A stretch of DNA of 64,000 bases, taken from NCBI GenBank assembly GCA_009760885.1, contig CM019718.1, positions 24,367,133 through 24,431,132 of the forward strand. The letters are read 5' to 3'. The translations under genes and the position numbers were made by a program. Source of the DNA: Achatina immaculata. Lineage: Eukaryota; Mollusca; Gastropoda; Stylommatophora; Achatinidae. Positions 34,837-45,900 of this stretch are shown here, piece after piece. How positions within the stretch are numbered: the first letter of the stretch is position 1; each line of letters opens with the position of its first letter. Under the pieces are notes generated by a model. It did no database searches. It had not been told where the DNA came from and saw only the letters and a program-made list of their open reading frames with translations.

Positions 34837-36782
34837 TCAAAGCGTTAGGTTATGTCGATGCCATTGAAAGCTTATTTCATAACTTTATGACCCAACATAT
34901 TACAGTTTTAGAATAAACACAATGTGACAGAATTCTATCCATGACAGATCTTGTATTTTTGACGGTTTGGTTATAGCCCCTTAGTTTTATTGTCGCAGAC
35001 AGGTTAAAGAAAGGTCAGTCTGAGACCTTGAAAAAATCATGGGGAATCATGAACTTTATCCTGGCATGTTTTATGAAAGTTAAATTTGGAAAGTCCGGTT
35101 AGTTTTTCAGTGAAGGTCATTTTTGGACGTTGACATCCCGAGATTCTGATGACTTTTATCGAACTTTCTCTGGACATGTTTATAGCTAGCTAAATTTAGG
35201 TTGTTTTTGAGAGATTAATCCAAGTTCTGTAAACAGGCGATTTCATAAAGTTTAGGGTACAAAAGTTCAGGGCATGAGTCAAGTTTTGTGAACTCGCACG
35301 GAGTTAGGAAACTCGTGCTATAGTGAAGGTCAACAAATACCTTCTGCTTGAATGTGAATTTCAGTCAGAGATAGTTCTGGAAGGATGGCAGAGAAAATGC
35401 CTGTTATATAAAATAACTCATAGCTGAGTGAAAGGATGATTAGAGAGGATTATTATGAGGAGAGTTAGAGTCATGTAGAAGTTGTGTTTGAGTTTTTTTT
35501 CTAGAAGTCGCTGTTGAGTAGAAGTTTTCGAGTTATGCCTTAGATTCATTGCTATAGTAATTGTCCCGTAGAACAAAGTTTTGGTTAGCAAGAATGTAAT
35601 CAGTGTAGTAATATTGTTATTGAATAGGCTGAAAGTGTTACAGTGGTTCTCACCTTCTTGAGGATGTGTGGTATTGTGGATGCTTTTTGGAGTTTCATAG
35701 AACTGTAAGTTGTGCCTTCATTTGTAACTGCTCTGATGTTGGTTATTATTTCCTTCCCCACGGAGTTGGTCTCATGCCTGGGAAGTACAGTGTACTTTTT
35801 GTGATCACCCTGCCATGTTGGCAGCTCTTGTTTTGCCTCATCCACATAGTTAAACCAACATTCTATTCATTCAATAAATGTTGACTTTGTATTGTAACTT
35901 GAACTCTTGCTTTCTTAATGAGTTCAAATGTGAGTCTAGTCGTGTGTGTGGAAAGTATTGTGACACTCTGTGGTTATTGTAAAGTTGGTGAACCTGATTT
36001 TGTTGTTGAGTCGCGTAGTATATAATAATGTGACAATCTGCCGCTTGGTTTAACAAGTACCAAGCTTGCGGCAACAACAACATGTAATAATTCAGTACAG
36101 TAGTTTTCAAATATTTAATAGCAACAAGCAACTCTATACAAGTGACATCTTTTCCCACTCGTATTCTCCTAGTAGCAGTGCTCTAGAGAGACGGTAATAC
36201 TATCTGCAGCTGATGATAATATATTCTACCAGCTAACTGAAGAGAAACAAACACTGGTTTAATAGGCTATGACTAATAATGTGACTGCAACTTTTGTGAC
36301 TGATAAAGCACAAAATGAATTAAACAGTGCAATTTTGTAATCATGCCTGTAGATGTCTTCAACATATTACACTTTAAACTTGTACCTTTATTATCTAGAA
36401 TATTCGTTCCACAATTCGGTGTTAAAGTGCAACTGATATGGTCTGATGATTTTATAGGAGAGACGGCAGATATTTCAACCAAACGTGTGACTAAAATGCT
36501 TTAGACATTTTCGTTTAGAACATAAAATGCTTTTAAAATTTTCATTTAGAATATAAAATGCTTGTAAAATGTTCGTTTAGAATATAAAATAGTATCATAT
36601 TCTGCAGATACCCCAAACACACACTTTAGGGGAGTGGGATGGGTGGGCAACATCACCGTTCATACAAAGTTACAAAAGAATATGAGTAGAAAACTTGTGG
36701 GCATTGGACGCTGCGCCCGCAGCTATGAACACAGCGGTGTGTCTTCTGATATAGAAATGATTGCATGCAAGTATGCAGGGTA
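34837..36782. other. No gene seen
   Basis: Long AT-rich stretch with no repeats or motifs I can name. Short frames at 35,600-36,158 on both strands overlap one another. Confidence 0.45.
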
Positions 36783-37277
36783 GTTGGGGGGGGGGGGGGG
36801 GAATTTTGAAATGAGAATTTTTGGCGGCATAGGCTGGCAACACTGCCCGATTATGTACCTCATGATAGTCTCCATCCCAAAATGTAGTTTTCCATGGAGC
36901 GGTGACATGCGTGGCCGTCTGTTCGAACGTTTGTAACGGGTGCTCGGCGAGTTTCGCGGGCAGTTCAGTCAGTGCGACGCGTGCGCCATCACGCAACATT
37001 ATTTTATGTGGTTATTGAAGTTTTGATACCAAAGTTTTATTGTTGACACAAAACCACTAGGCTGACGCAGATCTGTACGTATGGCTCGAGTTTTAATGCA
37101 GTCACTCAAAGTCAGAGAAGATTCATTACGAAGGATGTTGCTTCTCTGACCTGTCAAGGTGAAGTGTTTCCAGGTTACATGTCCTTTCTTACAAAATTCA
37201 GGTAGTAGCACAGTGGCTGACAAATCAACATAAACCATAGATTATTGAAAGCCGTACAACCGTGTTAAATCTGTCGG
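36783..37277. other. No firm gene; poly-G run and weak frames
   Basis: A G run of about 17 at 36,785-36,801. The minus-strand frame ending at 36,999 (109 residues) has protein-like composition upstream of the poly-G, but no family is recognised and the poly-G creates a Pro-rich artefact in it. Confidence 0.35.
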
Positions 37278-37400
37278 GAAACGACTTTAAGATGCTGGAC
37301 AGTTTGTTTTGCTCTGATGAATCACTCTTTCATCTCGACGGTGCTTTTGTTCAGTGCCATGCCCACCGGCGTTGGTGGTCGTGCTTTTCCACAGTTCTTT
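37278..37400 (+). pseudogene. Possible DDE transposase fragment
   Basis: The frame reads LFCSDESLFHLDGAFVQC followed by HRRWWS. This resembles the second acidic block (FSDE..FHL.G.V) of Tc1/mariner-like transposases. No other block was found in register, so the call rests on one motif. Confidence 0.35.
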
Positions 37401-37424
37401 ACTCCAGGTGTTAATTTTGAACTG

Positions 37425-38300
37425 CACAGGTGTTCTTTCTCCGTGCCACTTCTCTCTTTGTCTGCCTAGGTCTCTTGCCCTTTATCATTGTTATCAAATA
37501 TTCCAATCCATCCGCTCATATGACGTATCCTAAGAATCTGGATTCTCTTCCTGAGTTTTGTTATTGTTTATCTCTCTTCTTCTGCCTCTTTCAGGATATC
37601 TTCGCTGTCCGTGGTATCTTTAGTATTCTTCTAAGGAACCACATTTCCTTGCCCTCCAGGCGGCTCTGTACTTCCTTGGTTGTCGCCCATGTCTCACTTC
37701 CATAAAACAGGATCGGTTCACAATAACATTTGAGCACTCTTTCCCCCAATTTCAGTGTTAGTGGTTGATTACATAAAATATTTTTCATCCTTTGAAACAT
37801 TATTTTAGCCCATGTTATTCTGCTCTTTATCCCCATTTCACATCTCCCGTCTGAAGTTATTAATGTCCCTTTCTACTGCTTCAATTTTGTGTTGTTGACT
37901 GTTAGGAAGAGGATATACGTGTAATTTGAACAGACTGAGATATGCAGATGACACCGTTTTAATAGCAAAGAATGAAAAAAAGAACTGAGGAGCTGGATTG
38001 AGAAGAAAACAGAGTGATCATCTGTAAGAAGAGAGTGATTCCGAGTTCTAAAATAAAATCTCCGGCAGTCCTTCTATGTAACGCATTCTGGGAAGAGAAT
38101 ATGTCTGAAGACAGTACGCATCCTTGTCAAATTCCAGCTTTTATTTCTTGGTATTTGTCAACCTCTTGCCCCTTTCTGTTACTAGTATAAGTTTTTACTA
38201 ACTCTCAAGTCCTTGTTATCTATATTTATATTTTCCAACGTTTCCATTACCTGGTTATGTGCCGCTGCTTATTAGTAGTCGAAAAACTGTCGCATTTTTT
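37425..38300 (-). pseudogene. LINE family A copy with RT remnant and inverted segment
   Basis: On the minus strand, 38,300-38,005 contains reverse transcriptase pieces: METLENINIDNKDLRV and, with one stop, the QGCVLSSDIFSSQNAL block equivalent to RT motif B. 37,905-37,425 holds the downstream region (FQRMKNILCNQPLTLKLGER, EMWFLRRILKIPRTAK). Between them the catalytic YADD block (NRLRYADDTVLIAKNE) sits at about 37,930-37,980 on the plus strand, so it is locally inverted. This is the only copy in the window that keeps any reverse transcriptase. Confidence 0.65.
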
Positions 38301-38334
38301 TTTCTAGTTGGTTAGTAAAGAAGTTTAAACAGAG

Positions 38335-38545
38335 AAAACTTAAGTACACATTAAACATCATGAGAATGTGGAGAAGACAGTCTTGGCAGGGTACATAAAG
38401 AGAGAATGATCAAGGTGAAGATGGCAACAAGACATCGCTGACGATTTGCGAATGGACATTATCGGCAGCAGGGCATCTTGCTTAAAGCAGGGAGGCCTTC
38501 AAGACAGCTGCAAGTTCTGCAAGGGACATGCGAATGAATGAATGA
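38335..38545 (+). mobile_element. LINE family B 3' end
   Basis: Matches 55,970-56,180 and 40,757-40,965: agagaaaacttaagtacac, a stretch corresponding to the WLQDI region, and the end gggacatgcgaatgaatgaa. No intact frame. Confidence 0.7.
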
Positions 38546-38594
38546 ATCATCATTGAACTCAATTCATGTCCATTTTCACAACAAACATTTACAG

Positions 38595-39085
38595 AAAGGG
38601 TTAAAGGTAAAGGTAAAATCCCCGTTTCCACGCTGGGACTGAAGCCGGTAACACCAGATTAGTAAACCGAGCGCCTGCCCACTCAGCCAGCCCAGCCAGC
38701 TCAGCCAGCTCAGCCAGCCCAGCCAGCCCAGCCAGCTCAGCCAGCTCAGCCAGCCCAGCCAGCCCAGCCCAGCCAGCTCAGCCAGCTCAGCCAGCCCAGC
38801 CAGCCCAGCCAGCTCAGCCAGCCCAGCCAGCCCAGCCAGCCCAGCCAGCTCAGCCAGCCCAGCCAGCCCAGCCAGCTCAGCCAGCCCAGCCAGCCCAGCC
38901 AGCTCAGCCAGCCCAGCTCCAGCTCAGCCAGCCCAGCCAGCTCAGCCAGCCCAGCCAGCTCCAGCTCAGCCAGCCAGCCAGCTCAGCCAGCCCAGCCAGC
39001 TCCAGCTCAGCCAGCCCAGCCAGCCCAGCCAGCTCCAGCTCAGCCAGCTCAGCCAGCTCAGCCAGGCCGCCACGGGAAAGGGTAA
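38595..39085 (-). repeat. tRNA-derived SINE whose head expanded into a satellite
   Basis: On the minus strand the order is cccgtggcggcctggctgag, then about 380 bp of cagccagctcagccagccc-type repeat (38,681-39,064), then gctgagtgggcaggcgctcg (A box) and accggcttcagtcccagc (B box). The repeat unit words (ggctgagctggctg) are copies of the A-box region, so the array appears to have grown inside the SINE. Confidence 0.7.
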
Positions 39086-40461
39086 AGAAATGAAATAATT
39101 AGAAAAATCCATAGGTGCTGCAATCTTATTTTTAGCACTTCAGGTACAGAGTGACTGATTATGCCAGTTCTATGCTGACATATAATTCTCCTTTTGCCCT
39201 TGTCATGATGCTCACACCTGAATCACTGGGCTTTCTCTTAAGAAACAGTATTGTACAGAAGTATTATAGTACATTGTATAGTGTACTAAATATTTATTAT
39301 ACTTAAAAATGATGGGAGAATTTCACACAATGAGAAATATATATCACATTGTTACAATAAATCAGTATCAGCACACTTAAGTAATGGAGTGTTGAAACAT
39401 TACACAACCAAGAATAATATGTTTTTTAATACAATTACTGACAACAAGATGGGGTCTAAGCATTTCAGTGGTTATGACATTAACCTTGTGAGCAAAAGGT
39501 AAAGGTTTAAATCCATTTTACAAGCAGCTGGGGATGATTTTTTTAGAAACAAAGGACACCGTTAATGGTTTGTTTTTGGGGTTTTTTTTCAATCAAACCT
39601 GATCTTTTATGTAATGAAATCAAGAGAGCCACTTCTTGAATGCCTCCCTGAAAGAATACTGTATGCAAGGCCATTAGTACATTACTGCATGACATTTAAC
39701 AATTTTTCTTTAACAAAAAACAAAAAAAAAACTTAAAAAAACTATGAGAATAGATTTTAAAAAAAAAAAAGAACATTTATCCAACATAGAAACCATTGGT
39801 GACTTCAAAGACATCTAAAAGGAAATAGCTAAAAAAAAAGATAAATCTTGTGAAAATCTGTCAGTTCTATGAATAATTTGAATACTGCTGGAAAAAGGGA
39901 TATAAGACACTCTATATAGAAACACAGTTTCAGACTGATTAAGTAATGTCATATTTAACTACATGCACAGTTAGAATGAAAACTCTGAACAATAAAAGTG
40001 ACTAATAATGAAAAAAAAAAACATAACAATAATAGGATGAACATTTATACTCATTAGCATAAGAGGAAGTTGGTAAAACATCCTAGGAAACATAATATCT
40101 GCAACAGCACATGATGATGCTAATTATCAGTTTTATTGCTACTTTATCATCTTAGCTTTAACCTCACTATCCTTTTACAGAAAAATAAAATCCATTTGAT
40201 TAAAATCTGGAACAGCCAATTTTCTTTATTATTTTACATTTCTGTTACTCATAACATTCTGCTTATTTTGTGGAAGTTACTGAAGATATTTACATGAACT
40301 GATAATTAGCCAGAATGAATTACTTTTTCTTGCATATAAGTAATAATAAAGTTCTTCTGGATAATAATCTGCCTGTCTGAAAAAAAACTTTAAAAACAAA
40401 ACTGGAATCCATAACAAGTTTGACTTAGAAATACATGATAATGATAAAAATAGGAAAACAT
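39086..40461. other. AT-rich stretch, no gene seen
   Basis: A weak tRNA-like head (cagtggttatgacattaacc, aaggtttaaatccatt) lies at about 39,465-39,530. Otherwise homopolymer-rich non-coding sequence. Confidence 0.45.
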
Positions 40462-40755
40462 CATCATGTGCCATGACTTGAAGCGGCAGCAAACGTGTCT
40501 CTCCACAGCTTCCAATCTTTCATGATATCCATCAGTTCTGTTATTATGCTTATCCCATGCCATTCTGTCAAGCCATCTAAGATTTCCTCTCTTGGTCTAC
40601 CTCTTCCTTTCCTGCCTCCAATTTTCCCAGCTGTCATGATATTTTCAATTCCTCTTCTCAAACCTAGACTGTGTTCCCCCAAAGTGTGTTTATTAAAGTT
40701 CATTTTTCACTGGCATTCCTTGGGCATTCTTCGTGTGTTATTTTACCAGTCCATG
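40462..40755 (-). pseudogene. LINE family A 3' end
   Basis: Minus-strand frame reads GIENIMTAGKIGGRKGRGRP, ILDGLTEWHGISIITELM and ends SSHGT with a (gat)-like tail. 5'-truncated. Its 5' side directly abuts a plus-strand LINE B end, giving a head-to-head pair. Confidence 0.82.
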
Positions 40756-40756
40756 A

Positions 40757-40965
40757 TAATTTAGAGAAGACCGTCTTGGAAGGGTACATAATGAGAAAAA
40801 GAAAGAGAGGAAGACCAAGCCAAAGATGGCTGCAAGACATCGTTGATAATCTGGAAATGGATCCATCAGCAGCAGGGCATTTTACTTACAACTGAGAGGC
40901 CTACAGGAGAGCTGTTAGGGAGGCAAAGTTCCGTAAGGACGCGCAAATGACTGACTGATGGTAAA
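40757..40965 (+). pseudogene. LINE family B 3' end
   Basis: Reads NLEKTVLEGYIMRKRKRGRP, WLQDIVDNLEMDPSAAGHF and, after a frame change, AYRRAVREAKFRKDAQMTD. These blocks define family B in this window. Confidence 0.8.
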
Positions 40966-42469
40966 TAAGAAATAGGCAGTAATTAAAGCTTCTATGTGAG
41001 GCAAAAATTATACAGATCTGAAAGAACACAAGCAAAGTGGTGCAGGTATTATCAGTGATGTAGCAGGTAATAAACTGGCCTTCTTTTGATGCACAACATT
41101 TAGTGAGCATGTTTCATAGCATACTTGGTTACACTGTACAAAGAATTATATACAGAGCATTGAGCAATATCTACATAAAACACAGTTTAATATTAACGAA
41201 ACAAAAAAAAAACTTGGACAATGTAAAAGAAACATTTTTAAATAACTGAAACTGAAAAACTCCAATTCAGTCAGGATTAATCAAACTTCTTCAAAAACTA
41301 TTACTTCATCTCAGCCGTAAATTTCCATGTTGATGCAAAAAAAAAAAAAAAAACAAATGTTAAATTAAAACATTTATTTTCAAGGCAGAGTTAAGTTAGC
41401 ACACATACATAAAATTGAAAATCCACAGTAATTGCTGAAAAAAAAAAGATGTATTTTAAAGTAGACAGTGGTCTCTAAACACAAAGTAAATGGGAATATA
41501 GAGCTATATTTTTAGTATAAAGTTATTTTAACCTCGCATAAATTAGAACAAAACAATTATTTTACATCTGAGTAAATTAGAACAAAACAATTATTTTACA
41601 TCTGAGTAGTCACACCACAGATCTGGTTTTCTTTTGATTGTACATTCTTAACAATCAACAGCATTCACTTTATTTCTTTATGTATGTTTTATCATCCTTC
41701 ATGATAAGTTCTACACAGATAATTTGTGGCTGAAGGAAGTAGGCAAAATGAATATTTAAGCAAATGAAATTATTTTCAAAATGATGATCTAAATCCTGTT
41801 TTGTATTCTGTAGACAGTAACTGAAACAATGGGATTTCAGATACTGAAGATGGCTGTCAGACATCTTCATGACAGATTCTACTAATATTTCATTTACAGT
41901 GACTACAGTACAGTGTTCTTTTAGACAGTTCAGAACAAGCCACTTTTTATTAAAAGCTTCATTTCATTTAGCATCACTTATCTTGCAGTTTCACTTAATA
42001 TGAACTGAATGTTTTATTAACTTTTAACTGTAGGGCAGCCTTTTTTGCATTTCTTAGAACCAGTGTCAACTGTTTTTTATATCTCTAAGCATTGCAGTCA
42101 ATCAAGTTTCTGTAAATACTTTATTATTGTGAACACTTCCTGTTATTTTGCCACAAGCTGTGGTGGATTTATGTTCACACAGAATCAGTCTTTGAAAATT
42201 TTCCTTTTTTCAAACGAAAAAATGTGAGATTCAAATGTTGATGAACTTGAAAGTGCATCTTCCTGTTTTTAAAATACTGTATTTCTGGTGAGTACAAACT
42301 AGATAAGTCCGTTCTGTTCAAGTGAAGGGTCATTTTGACGATTAAATCAATCTTCACAGAATCACATGTTCAAATGCCATTTTCATGTATAAATTTGAAG
42401 ATAAAGCAACATTGTATCTTATAATTAATCTTATATTTACAGTTCTACAGCTTTCAGATTAAAGACTGG
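40966..42469. other. AT-rich 3' flank; one 34-bp direct duplication
   Basis: At about 41,542-41,606 the sequence attagaacaaaacaattatt plus ttacatctgagta is present twice in tandem. No gene is visible. Part of this stretch may belong to a long 3' UTR of the Arf-like gene, which ends at 42,823. Confidence 0.4.
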
Positions 42470-42491
42470 TTTATTCTATTCTTTCTTTATT
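42470..42491 (-). promoter_or_regulatory. Candidate polyadenylation signals
   Basis: Two AATAAA hexamers on the minus strand (complements at 42,470-42,475 and 42,486-42,491) lie about 330-350 bp after the Arf-like gene's stop codon. AATAAA is common in AT-rich DNA, so this is only a candidate. Confidence 0.3.
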
Positions 42492-42822
42492 TTGTAACTG
42501 CAAAATATATTCACCATTTTTCACAAGAATAACAACACCATTTTTGTTTTCACCATTTCACCAACAAACAAAAACCAATACATCTCATGTAAATGCCAGA
42601 ATTATAATTCATTATGTGATATTTAGATAGGCATTAGCAATTATGCTTCTTTTTGCGTGGTCCTTAGTACTTCCAATCTGTTACTTGCCTTTATCATTTT
42701 TTTCAGTACCAATTATAAGCAGCCACATGTTTTTGTTTTTTTTTTTTGCATGCAGAATCTCATGGGTTTTAGCAGGTTAAAGCTATTGAATTAATGTCTA
42801 AGCCTAGCTAGAATTTCAGTTA

Positions 42823-42968
42823 TCATTTCTGTAGACCATTTAGTAAGTTCTCAAGAGTTTTTAAAACTAAATCTGCATCTTCCTGGCTGTGAGATCGCAT
42901 TTCCACAACATCCCAAACTCTGTCCTTCAGGCTTTTTTGCAGCTTTCCTGGCAAATCATTAGCATGCT
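42823..42968 (-). CDS. Arf-like gene, exon 4 (C-terminus, stop)
   Basis: Acceptor ccttcaacag/AGCATG; stop TGA at 42,825-42,823. Residues 139-186: LPGKLQKSLKDRVWDVVEMR aligns with the Arf segment ...L.L..R.W.IQ.CSA, and DLVLKTLENLLNGLQ with the final helix. Confidence 0.88.
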
Positions 42969-45900
42969 CTGTTGAAGGAAGACAGAATATTAGCTAGGTA
43001 AAGTTGGTTTTGGTTGCAAATATAGATTTTGGATCATCATTCAACATTTTACATATTAATATGGACTCACTTTGAGTCCAAATGCTTTTAAAGCAAACAC
43101 CCCAAAAAAAAAAAAAAGAAAAGAAAAAGATATCTTATCAGTTTAAACATTGTGTCATTCACAAGATTCTTTTCGGCCACTCCTGTTACAGAAACTTATA
43201 ATCAGTTCTCCTGTTTGTTAAGATATTTATGAACTGGACATAAAAGACCTAGTAGAAGAAACAGAATCCCAACCAAGAAAGAAACCAGTGCAAAGCCAGT
43301 TTACTTAAGAGTAAGCCATCATCTATGCTAACTGAAGCACCACTTGTTCAACATATGGTACCAATAATATGACAGTTAAACATCTGTTTGAATACTATCT
43401 AACATAATGACTTCATGTCGAAGCACATATGATATATGATAATACCAGTGCTGGAAAATATTATATGGGGATACCCAGTCAGTCAATCATCTGCATGTCA
43501 ATTGCGGAACTTTGCTTCCCTAACAACTCTCCCGTAGGCCTCTCGGTTGTAAGCAAGATGCCCTGCTGCTGATGGATCCATTTGAAGATTATCAACGATG
43601 TCTTGCAGCCATCTTCACCTTGGTCTTCCTCTTTTTCTTTTTTCCCATTATGTACCATTCAAAGACTGTCTTCTCTAAATTATCATGATGTTTAATGTGG
43701 GGATACTCACAACCTTGAAATGATCTTTGCTTTCTTCAAAATATATTGAAATCATCATATAAAAATATCCACAGAGGAAATGATATAATTTATTAGGATG
43801 AAGAAATGTATCATGCTGCATGCTTAACACATCTGAAATCTAATCCATTTTAAAACACCATTTTCTTGTTCTGAAGCAGTGTTGTATAGTTAGCCTTGAA
43901 AAACACAGACATTTAAGGTGTTCTAGAAAAAAAAAATACTAAGAAAATGACCACCCTGACTCAGACCACAGACTCCAGCAGCATGACCAACTGCCTTGCT
44001 GTGGGAGGATGACACACTATCCACTGTCTTTTCTTGTTTAGGATAATATGGACTAACCACTAGTCAGGACATGAAGGAAATGTTCTTGTGAAATTACTCT
44101 TGTTTTTTTTTCAATGTCATTTACAATATGATAATCATATATTCTTTCTTCTTCTTCTTCCTCAGGTTTCCAAGCCATTAAGGCTCACTGCTGCAGATAA
44201 TGTTCACATTTATTCCTCTCTGTTCGTAATCTTCTCTCTCCAGTTTAAATTTCTTTTATATCTTTTTCTGTGTTGTCTTTCTATCTCTGTCTTGGTCTAC
44301 TCCTTGGTCTTGTTTCCCTCATCTCTTGTGCAGCTATAATTTTTATTTCTCTGCTCATATCTTACATCCTTCCCATGCTGTTAAATGTCACATAGGGCTT
44401 GCATACTTGTTTGCCAAGTTTTCCTGTTTTCTGTGAGTTTTTCAACTTCATCAAGGGATGGTTATGCCCACTTAACTGGCTTATCTTAACAATGTCCTCT
44501 TTAGAGGTTCACGTGGTTGACCTCTTTTTCTTCAGCCTGTTGTGCTCCACTTGATAGCTTGTTTTGGTATTCTCTGATTGTTTCTTCTCATCATATGGCC
44601 TACAAATGTCCATCTTCTTTTTCTGATTACCCATGAGACAGGTTGTTGTTTGCTCATCTGTCTTATCTCTGTGTTGTACTTAAATTCATTCCACTTTATA
44701 CTAAGTATTTTCCAGAGGCATTTGTTTTCAAAAGAGTCTAATTATAATAAAAATCTGTTTATATACATTCATCTAATTTTCATCAAATAACTTCTTTTCA
44801 TTAGACTACCTGAAACAAACGGCTGTTCAGATAGTTATAAAGTAACTAAACATACTTTCCTGTAACACTAAATATCTAGTATCTGAAAAGGAAAAAAATC
44901 AGGATTTGATGTGTGCGTATGTATGTGTCGTGGTTGTTTGTTTGTTTGTTAAAAGTAGTTCACACATTTATTAACCCTCTAAACCCAGATTTCTCAATTT
45001 AAAAAAAAGTTACAAGAAACTATAATTTCTATAAGTTACTAATCATTTGCTTTATAAAATTATTATTACTTGTCATTTTCCAACAGCAATTAGACTGAAA
45101 GGAGGGAAAAAAACTGATGACAAAATAAATTAGAGCAAATGGAGTTCACAAATTACCAAATTCAGATAAAAATCTTAAAGCTTGTCTTCACTTTCTTACA
45201 AATGGGCAAGACAGGATTAATACTATAAGCAAAAAAACCAATGAAACTCACCATTCACTTGCTCTTCCTTTCTTATTACAAATAAAAATGGTATGTTTTC
45301 TAGATCTCTCTCTTGTAACAATTGTTGTATTGCTAAAGTTTCTTCATCTTTCAAATAATCATTTCCACCATACAGTCCAAGCATGTATACCACGCCTGTA
45401 ACAGAATATTACAACATTATTTAGCTTTAGCATCAACAGCCAAATAAAGGCAGATATCATTATACAAGTATCCTTAGCATAACATCCATCTGGACAATTT
45501 CTGACCACATTTATGTCCATGGTCCCATAATGTTATAACAGTATAAAACCAGATTGGAGGACAGAAACTAGTATATGCAATCAGACACGGTGAACTAAAC
45601 AGTTTCCTACATGGTTTCTGCATGGAACACTTGTATTTCTTGTCCCATGTCTCAAGTAAACAAAGCAACTGCACTGCCAAGCATATAATGGTAAAATATA
45701 TCATCATAATCATCATCATCAGGTGCCTTGTCGACTGGCATTGGCTATTATGCTTCTCCAGAGTACACGATCCTTCATGCAGGCCATCAGTTCAGTTGGT
45801 GATCTCCTCTCACACCATCCCGTCAGACTGTCCAGTATCATTTCTCTTGGTCTTCCTCTTGATCTTCTTCCTTCTATTTTTCCTGTTGCTATAATATTTT

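Noticed and set aside
36670..36999. 109-residue minus-strand frame as a gene
   Set aside because: Includes a Pro run from a poly-G tract; no recognised family, no splice support and no neighbours.
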